39,992 bases of DNA, taken from the IMG/VR virus record IMGVR_UViG_3300023083_000008, positions 1-39,992 of that record; one strand, 5' to 3'. Position numbers and translations under genes: made by a program. Within the stretch, counting starts at the first letter, position 1. Each line of letters starts with the position of its first letter. Positions 13,082 through 19,206 of the stretch are shown one piece after another. This DNA is from a virus. Below the pieces are notes generated by a model that had not been told where the DNA came from, searched no databases, and saw only the letters and a program-made list of their open reading frames with translations.

Positions 13082-13238
13082 TGATGACCGACCGGAAGCC
13101 AGCGAGGTAGTCAGCGTCGGTGCCGTCGTGGGCCTCCATGGCGGCGAGGCGTTCGGCTGCGAACTGGGCGTCGATGTCGAGCCCAATCTCAGCGGCTTCG
13201 ATTCCCTTGGCGAACTGCATCTTCTGGTACTCGTTCAT
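13074..13238 (-). CDS. Small partner protein of the RHH regulator, 54 aa
   Basis: Minus strand; start at ATG 13238, about 17 bp downstream of the nearest palindrome, with a GAGAGG-like ribosome site. The protein is helical and acidic (KGIEAAEIGLDIDAQFAAERLAAM is mostly helix; read as two runs of under 20 residues). No toxin fold or family recognised. First gene of the leftward cassette, overlapping the RHH gene by 8 bp. Confidence 0.6.
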   Translation of the reverse strand: MNEYQKMQFAKGIEAAEIGLDIDAQFAAERLAAMEAHDGTDADYLAGFRSVINA

Positions 13239-13254
13239 GGTCTTGCCTCTCAGT

Positions 13255-13266
13255 CGGTATATACCG
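13255..13266. promoter_or_regulatory. Operator O1, perfect palindrome CGGTATATACCG
   Basis: 12-bp perfect palindrome directly downstream of the proposed leftward -10 box, so it covers the expected transcription start of the RHH cassette. Confidence 0.8.
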
Positions 13267-13295
13267 AGAGTAGTGCATCGGTATATACCGCGCAA
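13267..13295 (-). promoter_or_regulatory. Leftward promoter of the RHH cassette
   Basis: On the minus strand: TTGCGC (13295-13290), 17-bp spacer, TACTCT (13272-13267). The boxes match consensus only in part, but the spacing is ideal and both palindromes are placed to block it. Confidence 0.5.
13279..13290. promoter_or_regulatory. Operator O2, perfect palindrome CGGTATATACCG
   Basis: Identical to O1; centres are 24 bp apart. It sits in the spacer between the proposed -35 and -10 boxes. Confidence 0.8.
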
Positions 13296-13324
13296 GGGCT
13301 CGACGGAAGAAAGATGGCCAACTC

Positions 13325-13660
13325 ATGACCCGCCTCGACCTGCACACCAACACACCCGACCAGGCCGCAGCCTACGAACGCGCCAACGCCCACGACGACA
13401 GCCCCGGCATGGGTGACGTGGTGGACGAGTGGCCGAGTGTGCGTGACCCGAGAACGCGGGTGTGCGTCGCGCGGTGGGTCAGTCATGGCCGGGTCGAGTT
13501 CGAGTGCTGCGACTACTGCCAGGGGCGCAAGCCGGTCTGCTACTGGGCCGGACGCGATCGCTGCCAACACCATCGCTTCATCGACGATCCCGGCGTCGCA
13601 TTCGACCCGATCGCACGCCGCTTCTACTGCGACGTCTACGAGCAGCAAGTGGCGTCATGA
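13325..13660 (+). CDS. Cys/His-rich protein, 111 aa
   Basis: Rightward transcription resumes here. The protein has Cys47, then FECCDYCQGRKPVC, then CQHHRF and a last Cys near the end (FYCDVYEQ), enough ligands for one or two zinc ions. Trp residues in DEWPSV and ARWVSHG suggest a small folded core. It may bind DNA or protein. No family recognised. ATGA overlap with the next gene. Confidence 0.65.
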   Translation: MTRLDLHTNTPDQAAAYERANAHDDSPGMGDVVDEWPSVRDPRTRVCVARWVSHGRVEFECCDYCQGRKPVCYWAGRDRCQHHRFIDDPGVAFDPIARRFYCDVYEQQVAS

Positions 13661-13761
13661 GCTGGCGATGCCCTCACTGCGGCTACGGGATCAACCAGCA
13701 CCCCGAATCGCGCGGCGCCACCATCTGCCCGCCTGACGACGAACCGAAGGACGACGAATGA
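13657..13761 (+). CDS. Tiny zinc-ribbon peptide, 34 aa
   Basis: ATGA overlaps on both sides. SWRCPHCGYGINQHPESRG, then CPPDD: Cys5-x2-Cys8, His15 and Cys24 look like a minimal zinc ribbon. It is coupled to the exonuclease gene that follows, so a role in recombination is possible but unproven. Confidence 0.6.
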   Translation: MSWRCPHCGYGINQHPESRGATICPPDDEPKDDE

Positions 13762-14588
13762 CTCTCACCGAATACCCCCAGATAGAGCAGGGAAGCGATA
13801 AATGGCACGACCAGAGACGAGGACTGGTCACGGCATCGGTCGTCGGCAAGCTGATCGCGAGCCGCACGCTCGGCGCGATCGACTTCGACTGCCCGTCGTG
13901 TGCCGAGCCGCCCGGTCGGCCGTGCGTGAGCAAGGCCAAGAAGGCTGGCGAGGCACCCGCACCGATCAAGACGATGCACGCCGAACGATCGGCTCACGCG
14001 AAAGAGCGAGCCGTCAAGGTCCTCGAGCCAGCCGACACCGACGAGTCTCGCGGCCTCACTGCTCTCCTGGTCGCGGAACGCATCACCGGCTGGACCGACC
14101 CGACCTACATGTCCGACGACATGTATCGAGGTCACCTCATCGAGCCGATCGCCCGCGACCTCTACTCCGAGAAGTACGCGCCGGCCAAGGAAATCGGGTT
14201 CATGGTCCGCAGCGAGCCGGATTGGACTCTGGGCTACTCCCCCGACGGTCTGATCGGTGACGGCGGCCTGCTGGAAGTGAAAGCGCCAAGGGCCAAGACG
14301 CACCTGAGAACGATCCTGTCCGGCGAAGTCCCTACCTACCACATGCCGCAGATCCAAGCCGGGTTACTCGTGACGGGCCGCAAGTACCTCGACTTCGTCA
14401 GCTACTACGGCGGGCTCCCGATGTTCGTGAAGCGCGTCCTGCCCGATCAGGACTGGTTCGACGCCATCACCGACGCCTGCATCGCCTTCGAGCAGACCGC
14501 CGATCGGATGCTCGCCGACTACGAGAACAAGACCACCGGATTCGCTCAGACCGAGCGGTTCATCGACGCCATCGAAATCAGGATCTGA
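13758..14588 (+). CDS. YqaJ/lambda-exonuclease-type recombinase nuclease with zinc-finger insertion
   Basis: 276 aa. PD-(D/E)xK nuclease of the YqaJ viral recombinase family: the N-terminal QGSDKWHDQRRGLVTAS box, RGHLIEP (Glu129), SPDG with Asp163, LLEVK with Glu173-Lys175, and the MPQIQAGLL helix with Gln198. It would digest one strand of double-stranded ends to start single-strand annealing recombination. Between the first helix and the catalytic core, residues 45-77 carry Cys45-x2-Cys48-x7-Cys56-x17-His74, matching the small phage zinc-binding module with a CPxC, PGxPC and HxxR pattern; this is an insertion in the nuclease. Coupled to the next gene, probably its annealing partner. Confidence 0.87.
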   Translation: MTLTEYPQIEQGSDKWHDQRRGLVTASVVGKLIASRTLGAIDFDCPSCAEPPGRPCVSKAKKAGEAPAPIKTMHAERSAHAKERAVKVLEPADTDESRGLTALLVAERITGWTDPTYMSDDMYRGHLIEPIARDLYSEKYAPAKEIGFMVRSEPDWTLGYSPDGLIGDGGLLEVKAPRAKTHLRTILSGEVPTYHMPQIQAGLLVTGRKYLDFVSYYGGLPMFVKRVLPDQDWFDAITDACIAFEQTADRMLADYENKTTGFAQTERFIDAIEIRI

Positions 14589-14589
14589 C

Positions 14590-15162
14590 ATGGACATCTC
14601 TGAGACCCTCGCCCCCAAGTCTGACCAGCTCGACGCGGTTGACCTCCTCGGTAAGCCACCGCGCATCTTCACCATAGAGAGCGTCTCGCGCGGCAATAGC
14701 GAGCAGCCGGTCAACGTCCACCTCGCCGAGTTCCCCAGAGTCTGGAGACCCGGCAAGTCGATGCGCCGAGTCCTTGCTCATCTGTGGGGCGCCGACGCAT
14801 CGCAGTGGACCGGGCGTCGCGTCGAGCTCTACTGCGACACCGAAGTCATCTTCGGCGGCGAGAAGGTCGGCGGGACGCGCATCAGCCGGCTCAGCCACAT
14901 CGACGGACCCAAATCGGTGCCGATCATCATCAAGAAGGGCAGGAGCGGCGGCTACAAGGTCGACCCACTCCCCGACGCACCAGTCACCACCCCCGAGCCC
15001 ATCGAGTCCCGCACCCCCAAGGCCGTTGACTGGTTCGCGACCAAGGGTGTCAGCCAGTCGAATCTCGAGGCCCACGTTGGTCGACCGCTCGCTGAGTGGA
15101 CGCACGCGGACTTGGACGAGCTGCTGGCCAACGCTGAGCAGATCGCGGGTGGTCAGTCATGA
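14590..15162 (+). CDS. Conserved partner of the exonuclease (possible ssDNA-binding protein)
   Basis: 190 aa, starting 1 bp after the exonuclease stop. The central part (about 45-110) is beta-rich with conserved-looking motifs: VHLAEFPRVWRPGKSMRRVL, then GRRVELYCDTEVIFGGEKVG and GTRISRLSHID, an OB-like pattern of strands with basic residues. A disordered Pro-rich linker and a small helical C-terminal domain follow. The position suits a RecT/SSAP or SSB function, but I do not recognise a RecT, Erf or Red-beta signature, so this is inference from context. Confidence 0.6.
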   Translation: MDISETLAPKSDQLDAVDLLGKPPRIFTIESVSRGNSEQPVNVHLAEFPRVWRPGKSMRRVLAHLWGADASQWTGRRVELYCDTEVIFGGEKVGGTRISRLSHIDGPKSVPIIIKKGRSGGYKVDPLPDAPVTTPEPIESRTPKAVDWFATKGVSQSNLEAHVGRPLAEWTHADLDELLANAEQIAGGQS

Positions 15163-15314
15163 GCGTCCACGATCCGAAGCTCATCAAGAAGAACGTCGCC
15201 TTCATCGGCGCAAGGTTCACGCTGACCTGCCGGTGCGAGAACGTGCCCGGTCGCTGGCTGGATCACTCCGAGGCTCGTGAAGAGATGCAGCGGCACGAGG
15301 TGAGCGGGTCATGA
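15159..15314 (+). CDS. Small hypothetical protein, 51 aa
   Basis: ATGA overlaps at both ends. A beta-like start (KKNVAFIGARFTLTCRC, Cys24 and Cys26) then a helix with His and Glu residues. The Cys-x-Cys with later His residues could hold a metal. No family recognised. Confidence 0.6.
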   Translation: MSVHDPKLIKKNVAFIGARFTLTCRCENVPGRWLDHSEAREEMQRHEVSGS

Positions 15315-15673
15315 GCGCCGAAGCAATGGACGCCTGGTCAGCCCAAGATGAGTTCAAAGGCATCATGACGGTCGGCCCCGAGCATGCCGGCAACCGTCCG
15401 GTGATGAGTCGCCCGCCTCGGTACATCGCGACGAAAGATTTCGTGCGCGAGGTCGCCGTGATGCTCGAACGCGACAACACTGCCGAGGCCGTAGCCGACT
15501 GGGCCATCGACAAGATGGAGCGATTCGGCGCGCTCATGGCGGAACCGATGTTCACGATGGGCGGTGTAGGACCAATCTGCTCATGGTGGAAAGAGCTTTG
15601 GCCGCTTTGTGGTCATCAGCATCAGTCGCAGCGGATCCACGAGCCTGATATCGCCGATGGGGTGACCCCATGA
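15311..15673 (+). CDS. Hypothetical protein, 120 aa
   Basis: ATGA overlap upstream. The middle (DFVREVAVMLERDNTAEAVA) is helical; the end contains ICSWWKELWPLCGHQHQSQ with two Cys and several His/Trp. No family recognised. It lies in the recombination/nucleic-acid part of the early operon. Confidence 0.6.
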   Translation: MSAEAMDAWSAQDEFKGIMTVGPEHAGNRPVMSRPPRYIATKDFVREVAVMLERDNTAEAVADWAIDKMERFGALMAEPMFTMGGVGPICSWWKELWPLCGHQHQSQRIHEPDIADGVTP

Positions 15674-15852
15674 GCGCTCTCGATCTGGAAGCCGTCATTA
15701 ATCGCCTTTGTGGTTGCGCGCCGGATTGCGTCGAACGAATCACCTGTGACGTCGTTGGCGGTGTCGGCCACTTTCAGTGCGGCTGGTGCGGCGATCACGA
15801 TCTCCCACGCCATCGCTGCGGGTGCGTCGCCACCGAACGGATCGCCTCATGA
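15670..15852 (+). CDS. Cys-rich zinc-finger-like protein, 60 aa
   Basis: Seven Cys in 60 residues: LCGCAPDC, ITC, FQCGWCGDHDLPRHRCGC. The CGWCGDHDLPRHRC part looks like a treble-clef or ribbon zinc site. ATGA overlaps at both ends. Function unknown; DNA or protein binding is plausible. Confidence 0.6.
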   Translation: MSALDLEAVINRLCGCAPDCVERITCDVVGGVGHFQCGWCGDHDLPRHRCGCVATERIAS

Positions 15853-15986
15853 CCACTACCGTCACCATCCTCGACACCCACGGCAACCCGACCCGCGCGC
15901 ACGTCCACTACGCAGGAGTCACCCAAGACGGTCGGCAGGCGCTCACGATCGACGGGCGGCTGTATGTCGTGGAGGTAATCGTATGA
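15849..15986 (+). CDS. Small beta protein, 45 aa
   Basis: ATGA overlaps at both ends. Alternating beta-type residues throughout (TTTVTILDTHGNPTRAHV, then LYVVEVIV), probably a tiny beta-barrel or beta-meander. No family recognised. Confidence 0.55.
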   Translation: MTTTVTILDTHGNPTRAHVHYAGVTQDGRQALTIDGRLYVVEVIV

Positions 15987-16225
15987 GCGACGAGATTGTC
16001 GACCTCGGCCCCGCTGTCGTCTTCTGCGGCCGGGAGATGCGCGAATACTCCCGCCGCTCGATTGGTGTCCGTTGGTGCTTCACGCATCGCAAGCGCGAAG
16101 AGTTCTTCGACGTCGTCTACGAAGAGGTCGAGCCGTCCTACTGGGGTCCGACCGCAGCCGTCGAAGGACCGGCGCGCGAGTGCCGAGACCTCTTCCCCGG
16201 CTGGTATCGGGAGGTGAGCGAATGA
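15983..16225 (+). CDS. Hypothetical protein, 80 aa
   Basis: ATGA overlaps at both ends. Contains Cys15, WCFTHRKREEFFD (Cys32, His35) and a late Cys (ARECRDLFPGW); a single zinc site could be formed. The central FFDVVYEEVEP segment is acidic and beta-like. No family recognised. Confidence 0.6.
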   Translation: MSDEIVDLGPAVVFCGREMREYSRRSIGVRWCFTHRKREEFFDVVYEEVEPSYWGPTAAVEGPARECRDLFPGWYREVSE

Positions 16226-16542
16226 GCACCGCTTCGGACGGCGCCAGAAGAGAGCGTCGTGTCCGCGACGAGATGATCGAAGCTGGCTGGTCGTTCATCA
16301 TGCGAGCCGCAGCATCCAAAGGGCCGGCCGACCTTGCGATGGCTCACCCCGACCACGGGCTCGCGTTGGTGCAAGTCGGCTCCAAGTCCAAGACGCTCGG
16401 CCCCGCAGACCGTGAGCGACTTTGCGCCGCTGCCGACCTCTGCTCCGCGCTCCCCTTGCTCGCCATCGTGCGACACCGGGAGACGACGCAGACATGGCTC
16501 GTCGACCGTGGCAAGCCTGCTGGATGGGCGGTCTGGCCATGA
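16222..16542 (+). CDS. Holliday-junction-resolvase-like (PD-(D/E)xK) protein with altered active site
   Basis: 106 aa. The arrangement of an N-terminal basic helix (RRERRVRDEMIEAGW), then IMRAAASKGPADLAM, then LALVQVGSKSK and a final strand (LLAIVRHRE) follows the archaeal-type Hjc/VRR-NUC nuclease fold: R-x-x-x-SKGPxDL supplies the first Asp (Asp37), and the next strand should carry (D/E)-x-K. Here that position reads Gln-Val-Gly, so the metal ligand and Lys are not in place unless the GSKSK lysines substitute. It may be a junction-binding protein with low or no cleavage, or a divergent resolvase. Confidence 0.65.
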   Translation: MSTASDGARRERRVRDEMIEAGWSFIMRAAASKGPADLAMAHPDHGLALVQVGSKSKTLGPADRERLCAAADLCSALPLLAIVRHRETTQTWLVDRGKPAGWAVWP

Positions 16543-16691
16543 CCGCCGCCCGAGACCAACACGACACCATCCACCGCCACCCCGAGCACATGACCTGCGT
16601 CGCGTGCATCGTCGCCGGCATCGACGTCGCACCTACCGAGGCACAGGCGGCACAGATTCGGCTTGCTGGACGTGTGCGGGAGGTGGCGTGA
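16539..16691 (+). CDS. Small Cys-x2-Cys protein, 50 aa
   Basis: ATGA overlap upstream. HRHPEHMTCVACIVAGIDVA: His13/His17 region plus Cys20-x2-Cys23 may form a zinc knuckle; a helical tail follows. No family recognised. Its TGA overlaps the ATG of the next gene (TGATG). Confidence 0.55.
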   Translation: MTAARDQHDTIHRHPEHMTCVACIVAGIDVAPTEAQAAQIRLAGRVREVA

Positions 16692-16981
16692 TGAGCATGC
16701 CGAGGCTCGACTTCGCCTTCATCGCCCCAACTAGTCCGGCGAGCGACGTCGACGCACTGAAGGACGGCCACTGGTCAACAGGTCTCGTCCGCGTCTGGGT
16801 CAAGCACGAATGCGAAGACTGCGGCAACCACCTACTCCCCGGCGACCGCTGCGACACGTGCCTGACCTGGGCCGTGAAGAACGCCCGCGACTTCGAGTGG
16901 GCGCGCATCTCACGAGCCAACCGCGACCGCATCTGGGACGTCCTCGAACTACGACACGAACAGGAGCTGATGACCGCATGA
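16691..16981 (+). CDS. Zinc-ribbon protein, 96 aa
   Basis: A clear zinc ribbon with two Cys pairs is present at about 41-56: CEDCGNHLLPGDRCDTC. It is preceded by a beta-like region (TGLVRVWVKHE) and followed by a charged helix rich in Arg. Ribbons like this bind DNA, RNA polymerase or other proteins. Coupled to the HTH gene downstream by ATGA overlap. Confidence 0.65.
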   Translation: MSMPRLDFAFIAPTSPASDVDALKDGHWSTGLVRVWVKHECEDCGNHLLPGDRCDTCLTWAVKNARDFEWARISRANRDRIWDVLELRHEQELMTA

Positions 16982-17259
16982 CCCCCGAAAAAGCCCAAGC
17001 TCTCCTAGACGACTACACCTTCATGCGCGACACCGGCGAGACCCGCGAGAACGCAGCACGCCGCTTCGGATGCTCGCTGAGCACGCTCGACGGGAGGCTT
17101 GCTCGGGCGCGGAAAGTGGTCCGAGAAAGCGTGTCCGCGACCCCGGAAAACGCCTCGAATGACGGTAGAATATACGTGACAACTAAAGACGGCTCCGGCC
17201 ATGTGGTGGAACACATGGGGAACCCGGAGCCTGACCACTATCAAGGAGTGGCTTCGTGA
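16978..17259 (+). CDS. HTH protein, sigma-region-4-like, 93 aa
   Basis: Residues about 5-45 form a compact HTH (AQALLDDYTFMRDTG, then NAARRFGCSLSTLDGRLAR), like sigma-70 region 4 or a small transposase-type HTH. The C-terminal half (NDGRIYVTTKDGSGHVVEHM) is beta-like. Its mRNA is unusually AT-rich around 17165-17185. GTGA overlap with the methyltransferase gene that follows. Likely an early transcription or replication regulator. Confidence 0.65.
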   Translation: MTPEKAQALLDDYTFMRDTGETRENAARRFGCSLSTLDGRLARARKVVRESVSATPENASNDGRIYVTTKDGSGHVVEHMGNPEPDHYQGVAS

Positions 17260-18029
17260 ATCATACGCCCTATTTCTCAGACGAGAGCGTGACTCTCTAC
17301 CTCGGCTCGTGCGAGGAAATCCTCCCCGCACTCGAGCCGGTTGACCACATCATCACCGACCCGCCGTACAGCGCCCACGTCCACGGCAACGCACGTTCAT
17401 CCCGCATGGAGTCTGCCAACGAGCGAGGCGGTCAGTACGAGTCCGACACTCGCCGCAACGTCGACCTGGGTTTCGAGCACCTGTCGACCGAGCTCCGGGC
17501 ACTCTGTGCCGAGCAGTTCGCCCGCCTCGCTAGAAGATGGGTGCTTGTCTTCTCTGACGTTGAGTCCGACTATCTCTGGCGCGAGGACATGGTCGCAATG
17601 GGGCTGGACTACGTGCGAACCGGAGCGTGGCACAAGGTCGGCTCGACGCCGCAGTTCAGCGGCGATCGGCCCGCGACCGCCTTTGAGGCCATCACCATTT
17701 GCCACCCCAAGGGTAAGAAGAAGTGGAACGGCGGCGGGTCGCACGCATGGTGGTCGGTGCCGATCGTGCTGGACCGCTCACGCAAGGGCAGCGGTCGCCT
17801 GCATCCCACGCAGAAGCCGCTACCTCTCATGGAGGCGTTGGTCGACCAGTTCACCGACGCTGGCGACACCATCCTCGACCCGTTCGGCGGGAGCGGCACG
17901 ACCGCACTCGCAGCGGCCGAAGCGGGGCGCAAGTGCATCGTCATCGAACGCGATGAGAAGCACGCCGAGACCATCACCAAACGCATCCAGCAGAGACGGT
18001 TCGCGCTGGACTTTGGGGGTGTCGCATGA
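17256..18029 (+). CDS. DNA N6-adenine/N4-cytosine methyltransferase (DPPY type)
   Basis: 257 aa from GTG. The catalytic motif IV, DPPY (35-38), comes first, and the SAM-binding motif ILDPFGGSGTT (206-216) near the end, the order of beta-class enzymes. HPTQKP (183-188) is the typical motif X before the SAM site. It methylates an exocyclic amino group in DNA; the target sequence cannot be read here. No restriction partner is near. With the C5 enzyme at 12163, the phage carries two orphan methyltransferases, likely for anti-restriction. ATGA overlap with the next gene. Confidence 0.92.
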   Translation: MNHTPYFSDESVTLYLGSCEEILPALEPVDHIITDPPYSAHVHGNARSSRMESANERGGQYESDTRRNVDLGFEHLSTELRALCAEQFARLARRWVLVFSDVESDYLWREDMVAMGLDYVRTGAWHKVGSTPQFSGDRPATAFEAITICHPKGKKKWNGGGSHAWWSVPIVLDRSRKGSGRLHPTQKPLPLMEALVDQFTDAGDTILDPFGGSGTTALAAAEAGRKCIVIERDEKHAETITKRIQQRRFALDFGGVA

Positions 18030-18193
18030 GCACCGTTCACACAGTCCCCGTTAATGACCTCATCGAGCACTTGGACGAGGACTGCCCGTGCGGCCCGGAC
18101 GTTGAACCAGTGTTCCGCGACGACGGCAGTAATGGATGGCTGGTCAGTCACCACAGCCTCGACGGACGCGAAGCCAGGGAGCGTGACGCCTGA
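18026..18193 (+). CDS. Small conserved phage protein, 55 aa
   Basis: Overlaps on both sides (ATGA, TGATG). The sequence PVNDLIEHLDEDCPCGPDVE, then DDGSNGWLVSHHSLDGRE, belongs to a small family I recognise from many actinophage genomes but which has no known function; Cys20-Pro-Cys22 and the His-His pair could bind zinc. It commonly sits next to replication genes. Confidence 0.75.
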   Translation: MSTVHTVPVNDLIEHLDEDCPCGPDVEPVFRDDGSNGWLVSHHSLDGREARERDA

Positions 18194-19206
18194 TGGCCCG
18201 CACCCACGGACGTACTGCCACAGCCATCTGGTCGGACCCGGACTTCATCACCCTGTCCGAGGGCGCTCAGCGGATGTACCTATTCCTGTGCTCTCAGTCC
18301 GACCTCTCACACGCCGGACTTGTCCCGCTGCGGGGTCGACGGTGGGCGAAGAAGGCTGCCGAGATGTCGCCGGGAACGGTTCAGGATCGCCTCGACGAGC
18401 TTTCAAGAACGCGCTACATAGTGGTCGACGAAGACACCGAGGAAGTCCTAATCCGCACGTTCGTCCGCAACGACGGCGTCTACAAGCAACCGAAGGTCAT
18501 GCTGCGGATGCGCGAGGACGCCCGTCAGATCGAATCGCCGCGTCTCAGAGCCGCTTTCCGGGCCGAACTGGACCGGCTCCCGCTCGACGAATTGTCTGAT
18601 ATTCCGGGCGGTCCGAACCGTGACCAGCCTTCGACGCGACAGGTTGTGCAGGATGTCGTGGATACCCTTCGCGCCGACTTCGCAGACGCTGACGGATACC
18701 CATCCGAAGGGGTATCCGATACCCATCCCGATACCCCCCACGTGCGCGCGGGCGCGTTCCCCCTACCCCCTACCCCCTACCCCCAGCCACCATCCCCCGC
18801 CCCCACCACCAACCCCCGCGCCGCTTCGCGGACGCTCTCGGCTGACGCCGAGATGTCATTCACGGCGTTCTGGGATGTCTACGGAAAGAAGGTCGCGCGG
18901 CCTGACGCTGAGCGGGCATTCGCAAAGGCGCTACGGAAAACAGACGCAGCCACCATCATCATCGCTGCCGCCGAGCACCTCGCTTGGCAGCAGCGGTCGG
19001 GCAACGACCCGAAGTTCATACCGAACGCGGCCACATGGCTTAACGGCGAGCGATGGAACGACGAAAGACCGGAGCCGTCTACGCAGTCCAAGCCCGCCAA
19101 CAAGGCCGAGGAGCGCATGCGAGCCAACCTCGCCGTCGTTGAGCAACTGCGCGCCGAGGAAGAGCAGTGGTCCAGTCACCTCCGAGCGATTGAGGGCCAG
19201 CGATGA
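18193..19206 (+). CDS. Replication initiator (HTH, DnaD-like helicase recruitment domain)
   Basis: 337 aa. N-terminal winged-helix-like domain (about 10-110: TLSEGAQRMYLFLCSQSDLSHA, then MSPGTVQDRLDELSRTRYIV). A disordered Asp/Pro-rich linker spans about 150-220. The C-terminal domain (about 222-285) has FTAFWDVYGKKVARPDAERAFAKALR, then FIPNAATWLNGERW, the typical end of phage replication proteins. It should bind the origin and, with the loader encoded next, place host DnaB helicase. The linker-coding DNA holds repeated GATACCC motifs and a G-quadruplex motif (18661-18784), like the lambda O gene, whose origin lies within it. ATGA overlap with the loader gene. Confidence 0.8.
   Translation: MARTHGRTATAIWSDPDFITLSEGAQRMYLFLCSQSDLSHAGLVPLRGRRWAKKAAEMSPGTVQDRLDELSRTRYIVVDEDTEEVLIRTFVRNDGVYKQPKVMLRMREDARQIESPRLRAAFRAELDRLPLDELSDIPGGPNRDQPSTRQVVQDVVDTLRADFADADGYPSEGVSDTHPDTPHVRAGAFPLPPTPYPQPPSPAPTTNPRAASRTLSADAEMSFTAFWDVYGKKVARPDAERAFAKALRKTDAATIIIAAAEHLAWQQRSGNDPKFIPNAATWLNGERWNDERPEPSTQSKPANKAEERMRANLAVVEQLRAEEEQWSSHLRAIEGQR
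18661..18736. repeat. Iteron-like GATACCC repeats inside the initiator gene (candidate origin)
   Basis: Four direct copies of GATACCC (18661-18667, 18695-18701, 18718-18724, 18730-18736) and one inverted copy GGGTATC (18710-18716). GGATACCC (18694-18701) and GGGTATCC (18710-18717) also form a perfect 8-bp hairpin. Copies are read in two different codon frames and both orientations, so protein repetition does not explain them. Confidence 0.65.
18759..18784 (-). repeat. G-quadruplex motif: CCCCCTA tandem repeat
   Basis: Four runs of five C separated by TA on the plus strand, that is four GGGGG runs with 2-nt loops on the minus strand. It lies 22 bp after the last GATACCC repeat, within the initiator linker. 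Confidence 0.85.

Noticed and set aside
18759-18830. C-rich tandem repeats considered as a CRISPR array
   Set aside because: Units are 7 bp without spacers and lie within a coding linker; no cas gene is present.
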